Shown: positions 27,180 through 35,893 of the stretch, piece after piece | Numbering within the stretch: the first letter of the stretch is position 1 | Layout of the letters: the number at the start of each line of letters is the position of its first letter | DNA from: Demequina aestuarii | Lineage (GTDB): Bacteria; Actinomycetota; Actinomycetes; Actinomycetales; Demequinaceae | Assembly: GCF_000975095.1 (NCBI RefSeq) | Contig: NZ_BBRD01000001.1 | Location: 1,817,467 to 1,881,466, forward strand | Direction: 5' to 3' | DNA: 64,000 nucleotides | Notes under the pieces: generated by a model | The model's input: only the letters and a program-made list of their open reading frames with translations | Database searches by the model: none | What the model was told of the DNA's origin: nothing | Translations under genes and position numbers: made by a program

Positions 27180-28469
27180 CTAACTCGTCACTGTCACGTG
27201 GTCCCCGGTCGGCACGTGGTCCCCGGTGGGAAGGACGCCGCCGGCGCGCATGCGTCCCAGCGCCGCAGCCTCCTCGGTGATGTCGATGCCCGCCGGGCAC
27301 CAGGCGATGCAACGGCCGCAGCCCACGCACCCGAGCATCCCGAACTGGTCCTCCCACGAGGACAGCTTGTGGGTGATCCACTGGCGGTAGCGGGCCTTCA
27401 CGGACTCGCGGGTGGGGCCGCCATGGATGTAGGTGAAGTCCTCCGAGAAGCACGAGTCCCACACGCGGTGGCGCTCGGCGGTCGCGCCAGTGAGGTCGGA
27501 GACGTCCTCGACGGTGGTGCAGAAGCACGTGGGGCACACCAGCGTGCAGTTGGTGCAGGACAGGCAGCGTGAGGCGACGTCCTCCCAGCGCGAGGATTCG
27601 GCCGATGCGCGCAGGTCGTCGCGCACGGTCGCGGCGGTGATGCGGCGCGTCTGCTGCGAGGCGGCGTGGGCCGTGACCGCCAGTGCCTCGTGCTGGTCGT
27701 CGAACTCCGCGGGCGCCGTGTCGATCGCGTGGGCGACGTCCCGGCCGGCCTCGGTGCCGATCTCGAGGACGAAGTGGTGCCGGTCGGGGTCGCTGGGGGC
27801 GATCTCGGTGAGCAGCAGGTCGTACGAAGGCTCGCCGGTGGCCGGGTCGGTGGCGGCGGGGCGTGGGCCGGTCCCCATCGAGGCACAGAAGCAGGTGGCC
27901 GCGGGATCCGAGCAGGCGACCGCGACCACGAAGGTGGCCTCGCGGCGGGTCACGTAGTGGGCGTCGATGTACGTGCGGCCGGCGAGCACCTTGTCGTGGA
28001 TCTGGACGGCGCGCAGGTCGCACGAGCGGACGCCCAGCAGCGCGATCGGGGGGGCGTCCAGCTGGTCGCGTTCGACGGTGAAGCCGGGGTCGTGCGGGCT
28101 GGAGGCCGGGGCGGTGGTCGGGTTGCCGGCGTTGTCGGGGGTGGACGCGCTGGCAGCGCTGTCGGGGGTGACCGCGGTGTCGCGGCGACCGCGCCAGATC
28201 ACCTCTTCCGCCGGGAAGAACACGGGCTTCGACGACTGGGCGGGGGCGGCGAAGCCGAAGTAGGCGCCATCATCGCGCTTGCGCAGACGGTAGCGGGCCG
28301 GGTCCTGCTCGTCGCCCACTCCCTGCGGCAGGTCGGAGGCCGAGCGGATCTCGCCGGTGACGATCGCATCGTCCCGGAGCGTGGGGCCCATCACCCGGTA
28401 GCCGCGGCTTCGCAGCTGCGCGATGAGGCCCTCGAGTCCCGTCGCCGGGAGCAGTCGGATGTCGTCCAT
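27180..28469 (-). CDS. hyhB: Hydrogenase beta subunit, 4Fe-4S dicluster
   Basis: 429 residues, first gene of the operon. Two ferredoxin-type motifs, [16 protein letters not shown] at about 301-316 and [14 protein letters not shown] at about 378-391, hold the clusters. An earlier [14 protein letters not shown] and a [11 protein letters not shown] segment are typical of HydB/HyhB-like proteins. A low-complexity Ala/Ser/Thr-rich insert lies near residues 100-120. The gene starts ATG with GGAGG nearby and a DosR-like box about 47-60 bases upstream, so oxygen limitation may induce the whole operon. Confidence 0.93.
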   Translation of the reverse strand: MDDIRLLPATGLEGLIAQLRSRGYRVMGPTLRDDAIVTGEIRSASDLPQGVGDEQDPARYRLRKRDDGAYFGFAAPAQSSKPVFFPAEEVIWRGRRDTAVTPDSAASASTPDNAGNPTTAPASSPHDPGFTVERDQLDAPPIALLGVRSCDLRAVQIHDKVLAGRTYIDAHYVTRREATFVVAVACSDPAATCFCASMGTGPRPAATDPATGEPSYDLLLTEIAPSDPDRHHFVLEIGTEAGRDVAHAIDTAPAEFDDQHEALAVTAHAASQQTRRITAATVRDDLRASAESSRWEDVASRCLSCTNCTLVCPTCFCTTVEDVSDLTGATAERHRVWDSCFSEDFTYIHGGPTRESVKARYRQWITHKLSSWEDQFGMLGCVGCGRCIAWCPAGIDITEEAAALGRMRAGGVLPTGDHVPTGDHVTVTS

Positions 28470-28515
28470 GACACGCCTCCACTTGCGACGCTAGCCCGCG
28501 GGCGCGCGTGCGGAA

Positions 28516-28529
28516 GGGACGTTGGTCCC
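28516..28529 (-). promoter_or_regulatory. DosR/DevR-like binding box upstream of the hydrogenase operon
   Basis: GGGACGTTGGTCCC fits the DosR core GGGACTTTNGNCCC with one change. It lies 47-60 bases before the hyhB start. A -10-like TAGCGT (minus strand, 28488-28493) places the box near -35 to -45, where DosR activates. In mycobacteria the group 3b hydrogenase is in the DosR regulon, which makes the reading plausible; no regulator gene is in the window. Confidence 0.65.
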
Positions 28530-28624
28530 ACGACCGGGGAGGGCGCTGATGCGGCGGCCGTGGCGCGACGGCGCACGGGCGCGTGCGCGCACCGATGTGC
28601 TGCGGCGTGAGGGCAGCGGAGAAG

Positions 28625-28939
28625 TCAGTCCGCGTCGCCGAAGAGCAGCTGACCCATCTGCGACAGTTCCTGGCCCACATCCTCGATGCGCGCGAGCTCG
28701 TCGTCGGGATAGGCGCCCTGTGGGTAGGCGAAGGCCGCACCCACGTCCACGAACGCGAGCGCCAGGCGCTTGGGCACGTCGGAATGGTTCGCGTAGTAGT
28801 CGATGAGGCGTTCGAGCGCCGCCGCGAGATCGCTGTACGCGTCCTCGTCCATACCCTGGTGCATACGCAGCCGCATGGGGATGGAGTGCTCGGAGAGCAT
28901 CAGCCGCTCCACGGTCCGCAGGTCGTTCTGAATGCTCAC
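28625..28939 (-). CDS. Small conserved hypothetical protein
   Basis: 104 residues, helical and acidic (DAYSDLAAALERLIDYYANH, LARIEDVGQELSQMGQLL). Not recognised. GTG start chosen because GAGGGAGGTG lies directly upstream; a longer reading would add about 77 residues encoded by tandem-repeat DNA and is unlikely. It lies upstream of the hydrogenase operon on the same strand, about 155 bases away, separated from it by the DosR-like box. Confidence 0.65.
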   Translation of the reverse strand: MSIQNDLRTVERLMLSEHSIPMRLRMHQGMDEDAYSDLAAALERLIDYYANHSDVPKRLALAFVDVGAAFAYPQGAYPDDELARIEDVGQELSQMGQLLFGDAD

Positions 28940-29046
28940 GGGCACCTCCCTCGTCGTTGGCGGGTTCACTCCGAGTCTGTCACTTCGCGCGCATCGGCGT
29001 GGAACGAGGCATGTCGCCTCACCGTCGTGCGTCGTGGTCGCCTCAA

Positions 29047-29092
29047 CAGCGCGGTCGTCTCGACAGCGCGGTCGTCTCGACGGCGCGGTCGG
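29047..29092 (+). repeat. 17-base tandem repeat, about 2.7 copies
   Basis: Unit CAGCGCGGTCGTCTCGA at 29047-29063 and 29064-29080, then a partial, slightly changed third copy. Intergenic, between the small hypothetical gene and the MFS gene. Confidence 0.85.
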
Positions 29093-29114
29093 CCACGGAG
29101 GCACACGTTCGCGA

Positions 29115-29178
29115 GCGCACACGGCGGCTAGCGCACACGGTGTCCAGCGCACACGGTGTCCAGCGCACACGGTCGCCA
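29115..29178 (+). repeat. 16-base tandem repeat, four copies
   Basis: Four head-to-tail units beginning GCGCACACGG, each 16 bases (29115, 29131, 29147, 29163), with variation only in the last 6 bases. It lies in the same 263-base gene-free stretch as the 17-base repeat. No spacers, so not CRISPR. The gap otherwise holds nothing recognisable. Confidence 0.88.
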
Positions 29179-29202
29179 GCGGGCACCCCGACCGGCTGAC
29201 CT

Positions 29203-30516
29203 CTACGCCCTCTCAGCCGCGACCTCGGCCTCGGGCAGCCCGCGGCCCACGACGGCTCCGGCCACGCCCAGCATGGCGAGCAGCAGCAGAGCGAACTCGG
29301 CGCCCACCATCGCCAGTGCCGCAGTGCCCGCACCCACGGCCAGCAGCAGCACCCCCATGAGCGTGTTCGCCACCGCCACATACTGCGTACGTCGGTCGCC
29401 CTCAGCGATGTCCACCACGTAGGTCTTGCGGGCCAGGCGCGCACCCACGTGGACCAGGGCGAGCAGCAGATAGGCCGCGGCCGCCAGCCACGCGGACTCC
29501 TCGAGAGTGGGCACGCGCAGCGCACCCAAGAACACAAGAATGACTGCCGACGCCGCCAGCGAGGCACCGATCATCAGCCTCCGCGACGAGCGATCCGCGA
29601 GCCGTCCGAACACTCGTCCTCCCACGAGACCGGCGACTCCCTGAGCGATCACGAACAGCCCCAGCGAGGACAGGCCCGATGCGCCCTGCTGGACCCCCAG
29701 GGTCACCACGAACGGGGGGCTCAGCGCAGAGACGAGCAGCAGCGCGCGGGCGATGACGAAGCGTCGGAACACCGGTTCCCCGCGCCACAGCTCCGCTGAC
29801 TGCGCCACCCACCCGGGACCGTCCGCATCGGGGGCGTCGACGCCCCCTGCGGGCTCACGGATGGTGGCGAAGATCGCGGCCGCCCCCACCCACGCCAGCG
29901 CCGCTGCACCGAGCAGCGCGGCGAGCACGCCGTTCCCCGCGCTGTCGCCGCCCCAGGCTCGCAGCGAGAGGCCCAGCGTGAGGGCCACAGCGGCCGACGC
30001 GACGGTGGTCGTGCCCTTGATCTGGCCCCGCTGCCCCTTGGGCACCGTGCGGCCCAGCACGTCCTTGCTCGCGATCGAGCTGAGCGACCGGGCGAGCGCA
30101 AACACGGCGAGGGCTGCCAGCACGCCCATGCCTGCGACGACACCCGATGCGGTGGCCGCCACGAGCGCCATCGCGGCGGTCGCGGCGGCCTGCCCTGCCG
30201 CGCCTGCGACCCAGACCCACTTGCGCACGCGACGGCGACGAACCCTGGGCGCCCAGGCGGCCTGCGGCAGCATCGATCCGGCCTCTCGGATGGGCACCAG
30301 GAGGCCGACGAAGCCGCCGGGTGCGCCGAGCGCCGTCATCAGCCAGGGCAGGACGGTCTTGACATTGACCACCTGATCGCCCACGGACTGAAGCGCCTGG
30401 GCGGCCATCTGCCGCACGCCGTTGGCCGCGATGTGGGGGCGGGCCTCTTCGCTGATGCTCTTCAGTTCCGACTCGTCGTCGCTGACAAGTCTGCGAAAGA
30501 TCCGTTGAGATGCCAC
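29203..30516 (-). CDS. MFS transporter
   Basis: 437 residues with about 11-12 membrane helices and a 45-residue cytoplasmic N-terminus (ISEEARPHIAANGVRQMAAQ). GFVGLLVPIREAGSMLPQAA and SSIASKDVLGRTVPKGQRGQ are characteristic of a little-studied MFS branch found in actinobacteria and proteobacteria; VGGRVFGRLADRSSRRLMIG is the central loop. Substrate unknown. It stands alone, with no obvious operon partner. Confidence 0.82.
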   Translation of the reverse strand: MASQRIFRRLVSDDESELKSISEEARPHIAANGVRQMAAQALQSVGDQVVNVKTVLPWLMTALGAPGGFVGLLVPIREAGSMLPQAAWAPRVRRRRVRKWVWVAGAAGQAAATAAMALVAATASGVVAGMGVLAALAVFALARSLSSIASKDVLGRTVPKGQRGQIKGTTTVASAAVALTLGLSLRAWGGDSAGNGVLAALLGAAALAWVGAAAIFATIREPAGGVDAPDADGPGWVAQSAELWRGEPVFRRFVIARALLLVSALSPPFVVTLGVQQGASGLSSLGLFVIAQGVAGLVGGRVFGRLADRSSRRLMIGASLAASAVILVFLGALRVPTLEESAWLAAAAYLLLALVHVGARLARKTYVVDIAEGDRRTQYVAVANTLMGVLLLAVGAGTAALAMVGAEFALLLLAMLGVAGAVVGRGLPEAEVAAERA

Positions 30517-30557
30517 GGGACCATTATCTCGGCGTCGTCACGTGCGTCTCGACGCCG

Positions 30558-32318
30558 TCAGGCACATCTCGACGTCGGCCGTAGCGTATGGCGACCGGGG
30601 TCCGCCCGGCCGCGCGCCCGCCGCTGTCCCCTCATCGCGCTGACGACGTGAGGGCGGCGAGGCGCAGCCGCGCTCGGACTGGAGGTGGGAGTGACGGTCG
30701 ACCGCGCGGCCGGCTGCTGCTGCCTGTGCTCGTCTTCGTCATGGGCCACCCGCGACACCGCGCATGGCACCGGTGCCGCCAGCGCGCATCGGCGATCTGA
30801 GCCACTGGGGCCAGCCGTCGGTTCCGGTTCCAGCGGACAGGCATCGAAGAGCCGCCGCCCACCGGGACGCTTTCGCCGGGCCGGATCGACCGTCGCCGGG
30901 GGCGTGAACGATACCTCGTCTGCGGTGGCGTGGATCTGCCAATCGTCGCGGTGGATGTCGTGGTGGCACCGCACGCAGAGCAGCACGCCGTTGTCCATGT
31001 CAGTGGTGCCACCGCGAGCCCAATGGCGGATGTGGTGGGCGTCGCACCACGACGGTGGCGCACCGCACATCGCGCACCCGCCGTCGCGTTCCACGAGCGC
31101 GAGCTTCTGTTCGTGCGTGAAATTCCTCTTGCGGCGACCGTGGTTCAGGGCGACGGACTCGCCGCCCATCACCTGGGGGATCACTCCGGCCGCGGCGGCC
31201 GCCCTGCGCAGCGCTCCCGCGTCGAGGGAGGTCGAGAGACCGTCGACCGACGCGCCGCCCACCCCCTCTCGCAGCTCGTTCAGCGTGGTCCTCACGACGA
31301 GGGTCACGCCAGCGCGGGGAAGCACCTCGACCTCGCACCCGGCGAGGTGGCGCGCAAAGTCTCCGATCGCATCGGCCCTCACCTGCTCGGGCGTACGCTC
31401 GTCGATGACCACCGACTCGCCGGCCCGGGCGGCGTCCTGCATCCTCTTGCGCAGGCGGAAGTGCTGAGTGACCATCGCCTGCAGCACCGCGATCAGGGGC
31501 GCGCCGTTCTCGGGGTCGAGCCGACCGCTCACCGTCACCATGCCGTCCGGCGTCTCACCGATGCGCAGGAAGCGTCGCTCGCGCCGGTCACGCGCGAGCT
31601 CCTCGAGGTGCTCGCGGTCCAAACGCTCCTCGGTGCGGGTGATGAGCCCCGCGAGGCGGTCGATCCGCATGTGCCGCGCGGAGGACACGAGGTCCTTCTC
31701 GGCGGCCGCCAGCGACCGCTCGGGACACCTCTTCGCGATGCGGCGCAGCATGCGCAGGATCATCGCGGACGCCTCGACGCCCAACTCCCCTGCGTTGACC
31801 GCCTTGGCGACCTCTGGGAACACCGCGGTGGGCTCAGCCTTCTCAGTGTCCGACGACGGCTCAGCACCCACACGTTCCGCGTCGGCATTCTCCGCGTCAC
31901 GCAGCGCCTCGCCCAGTTCGATCAGGCGACCCGCCTCCGCATGAGAGCCCCCGGTCTGCGCGGACACCATCCCGCGCTCGTCGCCCTTGCCTCGGCGTCG
32001 CGCCAGCCCCACGTCGCTCGCCTTGGCGCGGGAGCGCGCGGCCTGCTCGGCGGCCACGACCGCCATCATCCGGTCCGCGTCCCTGCGCACCGCCCCCAAC
32101 GCGGCACCGAGGCCCACCAGGTCGTCCTCCGACATTGCGCTGACCCCGGAGTGCGTCAACGGGCGCCGGTCCGCGAGGGCGGCGCGCACGCGCTGGTCCC
32201 ACGTCCCAGCGCCCGTGGAACCGCGCGTATCTTCTGAACCCCGCGCACCGTCCGAACCCCGCGCACCCTTGCTCGCCGCGCCCTCATCGGGGGCGAGCAG
32301 AGCGGGTGCCTCGGTCAT
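30558..32318 (-). CDS. DUF222/HNH endonuclease (13E12-like family)
   Basis: 586 residues. The middle (about 50-400) is a DUF222 domain (GSHAEAGRLIELGEALRDAE, RLDPENGAPLIAVLQAMVTQ). The HNH nuclease site follows at about 414-455: CAMCGAPPSWCDAHHIRHW and CVRCHHDIH, with the zinc Cys pairs and catalytic His. After about residue 500 the sequence becomes a low-complexity tail with no family likeness. Such genes are multicopy in many actinobacteria and are thought to be selfish or phage-related. N-terminal GARGSDGARGSEDTRGS is a short internal repeat. Confidence 0.85.
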   Translation of the reverse strand: MTEAPALLAPDEGAASKGARGSDGARGSEDTRGSTGAGTWDQRVRAALADRRPLTHSGVSAMSEDDLVGLGAALGAVRRDADRMMAVVAAEQAARSRAKASDVGLARRRGKGDERGMVSAQTGGSHAEAGRLIELGEALRDAENADAERVGAEPSSDTEKAEPTAVFPEVAKAVNAGELGVEASAMILRMLRRIAKRCPERSLAAAEKDLVSSARHMRIDRLAGLITRTEERLDREHLEELARDRRERRFLRIGETPDGMVTVSGRLDPENGAPLIAVLQAMVTQHFRLRKRMQDAARAGESVVIDERTPEQVRADAIGDFARHLAGCEVEVLPRAGVTLVVRTTLNELREGVGGASVDGLSTSLDAGALRRAAAAAGVIPQVMGGESVALNHGRRKRNFTHEQKLALVERDGGCAMCGAPPSWCDAHHIRHWARGGTTDMDNGVLLCVRCHHDIHRDDWQIHATADEVSFTPPATVDPARRKRPGGRRLFDACPLEPEPTAGPSGSDRRCALAAPVPCAVSRVAHDEDEHRQQQPAARSTVTPTSSPSAAAPRRPHVVSAMRGQRRARGRADPGRHTLRPTSRCA

Positions 32319-32394
32319 GCATCCATCACATCATCGAGGTCTGACATCGGCGAGAGCCAAGCACTCCGAAGCGCACTCTCGCCACCGTCGCAAC

Positions 32395-32409
32395 CGGCCG
32401 ATGCGCGGG
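32395..32409 (+). repeat. Intergenic copy of the 15-base motif CGGCCGATGCGCGGG
   Basis: Exact copy between the DUF222-HNH gene and the WYL regulator. The same 15 bases occur at 38669-38683 and, inverted, at 63785-63799, all between genes. Confidence 0.8.
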
Positions 32410-32465
32410 CTGTCCAGCCCCGCCGCTCCCCTCGCTGTGCTCGCAGGAGAGGTTGATCGAGGCCG

Positions 32466-33164
32466 TCACTCGTCCCGGCCATGCACCGGCCGGGCGTTCA
32501 CCGGAGGCTCTCCGACCTCGTGGAGGGCGTGGCCGCTACAGGCCGCCTTGGTAACGCTGGCCCGCTCGATGCGTGACAGAGCGAACCATCGCATCGCGTC
32601 GCGCAGACGGCACCACCCAACCAGGTACCACCGGCCGCTCGTGGAAGCGAACAGCACCGGCTCGACGTCACGGGTGGTCGTGGTGCCGTCTCGTGATGTG
32701 TAGCGGATGCGAATCACCCGCTGCTCGGCCATCGCATCCTCGAGTGCTGATCTGACGGCGCGCGAGGAGGCAGGAGGCGCATCGACCCAGACGCGGTGGG
32801 CCAGCTCGTCGGCACGCGCTCGCGTCCTGGGATCGAGGACGTCCATGATGTTCCGGATGCCCGCGGCAGCCAGATCCGCGTACGGAGCATCGGGTGCGGC
32901 GGACACCGCCGCCATGAGCGCCACGGCCTGCACCGGGGACAGGGTCACGGGAGGCAGAGAAGCACCTTTGGCCATTCCGTATCCACCGCCCGGGCCCGGG
33001 CGAGACCAGATCGGCGCGCCGCTGGTCTCCAACGCATCGAGGTCTCGCTTCACCGTGCGCACCGACACCTCGAACTCTCGCGCCAGCCGCTCAGCGGAGA
33101 CGCCCCTCGCGCCACTGCGCCGCAACATCTCGGACAGGGCATGCAGACGTTCGGCTCGTCTCAC
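32466..33164 (-). CDS. WYL-domain transcriptional regulator (YafY-like)
   Basis: 232 residues. The N-terminus is a DeoR-type winged helix-turn-helix (RLAREFEVSVRTVKRDLDAL) followed by a PGPGGGYGMAKG wing. The C-terminal half is a WYL domain: RIRYTSRDGTTTTRDVEPV and SGRWYLVGWCRLRDAMRWF, thought to bind a ligand or nucleic acid. I chose GTG at 33164 because AAGG lies 8 bases upstream. It is divergent from an alpha/beta hydrolase gene and probably controls it through the shared 74-base gap. Confidence 0.88.
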   Translation of the reverse strand: MRRAERLHALSEMLRRSGARGVSAERLAREFEVSVRTVKRDLDALETSGAPIWSRPGPGGGYGMAKGASLPPVTLSPVQAVALMAAVSAAPDAPYADLAAAGIRNIMDVLDPRTRARADELAHRVWVDAPPASSRAVRSALEDAMAEQRVIRIRYTSRDGTTTTRDVEPVLFASTSGRWYLVGWCRLRDAMRWFALSRIERASVTKAACSGHALHEVGEPPVNARPVHGRDE

Positions 33165-33198
33165 CGCTGAGGCCTTGGCCGATTCATGACATAAATAG

Positions 33199-33214
33199 TG
33201 ACACACTCTTGTCA
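33199..33214. promoter_or_regulatory. Candidate operator between the WYL regulator and hydrolase
   Basis: TGACA-CACTCT-TGTCA, an inverted repeat with 5-base arms and a 6-base gap; another TGACA stands at 33187-33191. On the minus strand TTGACA here could also serve as the -35 of the regulator gene. Confidence 0.4.
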
Positions 33215-33237
33215 AGTCTGACTGGGAGGGTCGTCAC

Positions 33238-33969
33238 ATGACAACTCCTAGAAGCAGCCAGACAATCGTTCTCATCGCCGGCCATTGGCTGGGAGCATGG
33301 GCATGGGACGAAGTACTTGAACATCTCGAAACCGACCACATTCGCGCAGTCGCGATGACTCTGCCTGGTCTAGACGGAGATGACACCGACCGCGCGACGA
33401 GGACTCTCGATGACCAGGCAGCAGCGATCCGGGACGTCATCGCTCATCACGGCGATCAGCCTGCGATCCTCGTTGGGCACAGCGGGGCCAACGCCCCCAT
33501 CAGTCTCGTCCTCGACCGACACCCCGAGCTCATCTCCCGGGTGGTGTGGGTCGACTCCGGCCCCGTGGCGGACGGCAGCGTGTTCGCCCCTGACCTTCCG
33601 GATGGGCTCGAAGAACTGGCATTGCCGTCGTTCGATGCCCTCGGGCAGCAGGCGAGCCTCGAAGGCCTGAGCGCCGAAGCGCTTGAGCGCTTCCGGGCGA
33701 GGGCCGTCCCGGAGCCTGCCTCAGTGCTTCGTCAGCCCGTCCAGCTCGCGGACGAGGCCCGCCACGGCGTCCCGACGACCTTGGTGTGCTGCTCAATCTC
33801 GGGCGCACAGGTGGTGGAACTGGCCCAGGCGGGTCACCCCATGTTTGCCGAGGTCGCGAGTCTCGAAGTCGTCGACATCGTGGACCTCCCCACAGGGCAC
33901 TGGCCCATGTGGAGTCGCCCCCGCGACCTCGCAAAGGTGCTTCGGTCCGCGGCATCGCGGTCCAGCTGA
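33238..33969 (+). CDS. Alpha/beta hydrolase, esterase-like
   Basis: 243 residues. VLIAGHWLGAWAWDEV gives the oxyanion region, AILVGHSGANAPISL the nucleophile Ser in GHSGA, and DLPTGHWPMWSRP the catalytic His near the C-terminus. These are marks of small salicylate-esterase/hydroxynitrile-lyase-like hydrolases. GGGAGGG lies upstream of the ATG. Divergent from a WYL regulator and followed by a strong hairpin, so it is probably a single-gene regulated unit. Substrate unknown. Confidence 0.88.
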   Translation: MTTPRSSQTIVLIAGHWLGAWAWDEVLEHLETDHIRAVAMTLPGLDGDDTDRATRTLDDQAAAIRDVIAHHGDQPAILVGHSGANAPISLVLDRHPELISRVVWVDSGPVADGSVFAPDLPDGLEELALPSFDALGQQASLEGLSAEALERFRARAVPEPASVLRQPVQLADEARHGVPTTLVCCSISGAQVVELAQAGHPMFAEVASLEVVDIVDLPTGHWPMWSRPRDLAKVLRSAASRSS

Positions 33970-33986
33970 ACTGCGCTCCCCACCTG

Positions 33987-34016
33987 AAGGGGCCAGCCGA
34001 ACTCCGCTGGCCCCTT
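33987..34016 (+). terminator. Strong hairpin after the alpha/beta hydrolase
   Basis: AAGGGGCCAGC and GCTGGCCCCTT form a perfect 11-base stem with an 8-base loop, 18 bases after the stop. It also lies just before the decayed transposase. Confidence 0.8.
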
Positions 34017-34035
34017 CCCTCACGGAGGGGGGCTC

Positions 34036-34753
34036 CTGACACATCCACACGCTGCTCTCATGCCTCGCCACCGCCCGATGGTCGCCCACCTCGCCATTGA
34101 TGGAGGCTTGCCGATCGGCGAAGCTGCCGTCCGATTCCAGGTTTCGTGGCCCACGGAGAAGCGATGGGCCGACGGGCATCAGGCCGGGCAGCCGATGCAC
34201 GACCGACGCTCGCGGCCACACCACTCGCCGAACACGACCGACGCGAAGACCAGTCCTCGTGGCATCGTGCATCGCCCGCGCCTCGGCGAGGGGCCCATTC
34301 CGCTGTCCGCCCGTTTGGGAATTGCCTCGACGGCTCAGACCGGCGCTTCGTCGGCCGTCGACCGGGCGGGAAGAAGCGGGTTGAGGAATCCGGAAAGCCC
34401 CGCCGCAGGAACAGTGACCCGCTTCTGGTTCATACCTACGCCCACACCGGCTTCGGCGATCACTCTCGCGTTGCCTCCGCTGAAGCCCATGCCGCCGGAA
34501 TTGCGCAACTGCCACGGCGGTGCTCAATCGTGCCGTCGAGTGGTCAGGCGAGCGGGACATCACCGCTCAACGCGCCGTCGCCGACGAGGGGAGTGCCGAC
34601 CGCTCGGACTTGAGGCGGAACGCATGCACCGAGCTGGGGCTACAGCACACGCGTACATGCCCGTGTCCCCCACAGATGAATGGCAGGATCGAGCGTCCAC
34701 CGCACGCTGACCGACGGTCTGGCGTGCGCCCGCTGCCATACCTCCGCGTCTGA
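34036..34753 (+). pseudogene. Decayed IS481-family transposase
   Basis: Transposase-like pieces occur in order but in different frames. First, RHRPMVAHLAIDGG with VSWPTEKRWADG and SRPHHSPNT (the N-terminal HTH). Then RRFVGRRPGG-like and VHTYAHTGFGDHSRVASAEA (DDE catalytic region, first Asp). Last, NRAVEWSGERDI, DEGSADRSD, NACTELGLQHTRTCP and NGRIERP (catalytic-core end). Intact IS481 transposases read straight through about 320 residues; here at least two frameshifts and the loss of the C-terminus have killed the gene. Its start would be a CTG where GTG or ATG is expected. No clear terminal inverted repeats remain. Confidence 0.85.
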
Positions 34754-34788
34754 GCGTTGGGGGCTGTATGGCTGCTCGGCGCCGCCTG

Positions 34789-35847
34789 CTAGTCGCGCTT
34801 GAACCTGTCCGCGACCGCACCAGCGGCCTTGACTCCGGCGCCCTTCGCAGCCTTGGCCGCGCTCACCGCCGCTCCACCCACGGTCGCGCCCACCGAAGCA
34901 CCCGCCGACTTCACCGCCGTCAGTGCCTGCGGCTCGCGGTGCACCCCATCGACCTCGGTGCCGCGGAACGCGGCCGTCCCGTCGACCACGCGCGTCCACA
35001 CGCTCTCGCCGAAGTCCTTCGCGGAACCCGACGCCGCGCGCATGGCGACGACCGCGCGCGAGCCGGCGAGCGCATCGGCCGTATCGCCGTCGCTGGGCTC
35101 GAGCCACGCGGGCCACGTCTCTGCCGGCTCGGAGAAGCCCTCGCGGCACGCCTTCACCACGCTCGAGCCGAAGTAGTAGCTGGTCACTCCCCCGGCGACC
35201 GCGCCGATGACCGGGATGGCCTTGGTGCCGATCTTCACGCTGCCGAACACCGCGGCCTGCGTGCCCATCTGCTTCGCGAGGGCGATCGTGACCGGCACCA
35301 ACGCGGAATCGGGCAGCTGGGTCGCCAGCAGGTCGCCCCACTTGGGGTTGACCTTGGACACCGTGGCGCCGGCGGTGCGGCGCGCGGTGCCCACCGTCGC
35401 GCCGGCGGGCAGCGCGCTGAGGACGACTTCGGTGATGCGGCTCTTGCGCTTCTCCCCCAGGAGCGCGCCGAGCACCACGGCCTTGGCGCGCTCGGGGTCG
35501 TCGATGGGGATGCCGCGCAGCTCGGCCATGCACAGGGCGAACAACGCAGTGGTCTCGTAGAAGAACAGCAGATCCGCGACGCCGAGGCCGATCGCGACCG
35601 GCACGCCCACCACCGGGATGCCTGCGGTGGCGCCCGCTGCCGCGCTCGCCGAGGTGGTGGTCGCGACGTACTGGGACTCGATGGTCTTCATGACCTCGGC
35701 AGGGGTCGCATCGGGCTTCCGACGCCGGATCTCCTTGATGTACGCCGTCGCCGCGGGGCGCTGGACCGCGATCGCCTTGAACACGCGATCCTGGAAATCG
35801 TCGGGAAGGGCGAGGGTGGTGGGCGTCGTGGAGGAGTCCTGGGTCAT
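34789..35847 (-). CDS. EcsC-like protein
   Basis: 352 residues. The central part resembles EcsC: GVPVAIGLGVADLLFFYETT, ALCMAELRGIPIDDPERAKA, and a Gly-rich GTKAIPVIGAVAGGVTSYYF segment. It has amphipathic or short hydrophobic stretches but no clear signal peptide. The last about 45 residues are Ala/Gly/Lys-rich (AAKAAKGAGVKAAGAVADRF), like a membrane-associating tail. EcsC family members are linked to ABC exporters, but the function is not known. ATG at 35847 preferred over a farther upstream in-frame ATG. Confidence 0.75.
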   Translation of the reverse strand: MTQDSSTTPTTLALPDDFQDRVFKAIAVQRPAATAYIKEIRRRKPDATPAEVMKTIESQYVATTTSASAAAGATAGIPVVGVPVAIGLGVADLLFFYETTALFALCMAELRGIPIDDPERAKAVVLGALLGEKRKSRITEVVLSALPAGATVGTARRTAGATVSKVNPKWGDLLATQLPDSALVPVTIALAKQMGTQAAVFGSVKIGTKAIPVIGAVAGGVTSYYFGSSVVKACREGFSEPAETWPAWLEPSDGDTADALAGSRAVVAMRAASGSAKDFGESVWTRVVDGTAAFRGTEVDGVHREPQALTAVKSAGASVGATVGGAAVSAAKAAKGAGVKAAGAVADRFKRD

Positions 35848-35893
35848 AGGGGACACGGTAGCTGGCGGTTCGGACACCCAGCGCCGATGCGCG

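Noticed and set aside
28940-29170. N-terminal extension of the small gene at 28625
   Set aside because: The added residues are encoded by tandem repeats; GAGGGAGGTG before the GTG at 28939 marks the true start.
29115-29178. Regular short repeats that could be a CRISPR array
   Set aside because: Units are directly adjacent with no spacers, only 16 bases long, and no cas genes are present.
33970-34035. The hairpin before the dead transposase as an insertion-sequence terminal repeat
   Set aside because: No matching inverted copy was found after the transposase remnant; position and stem fit a terminator of the hydrolase gene better.
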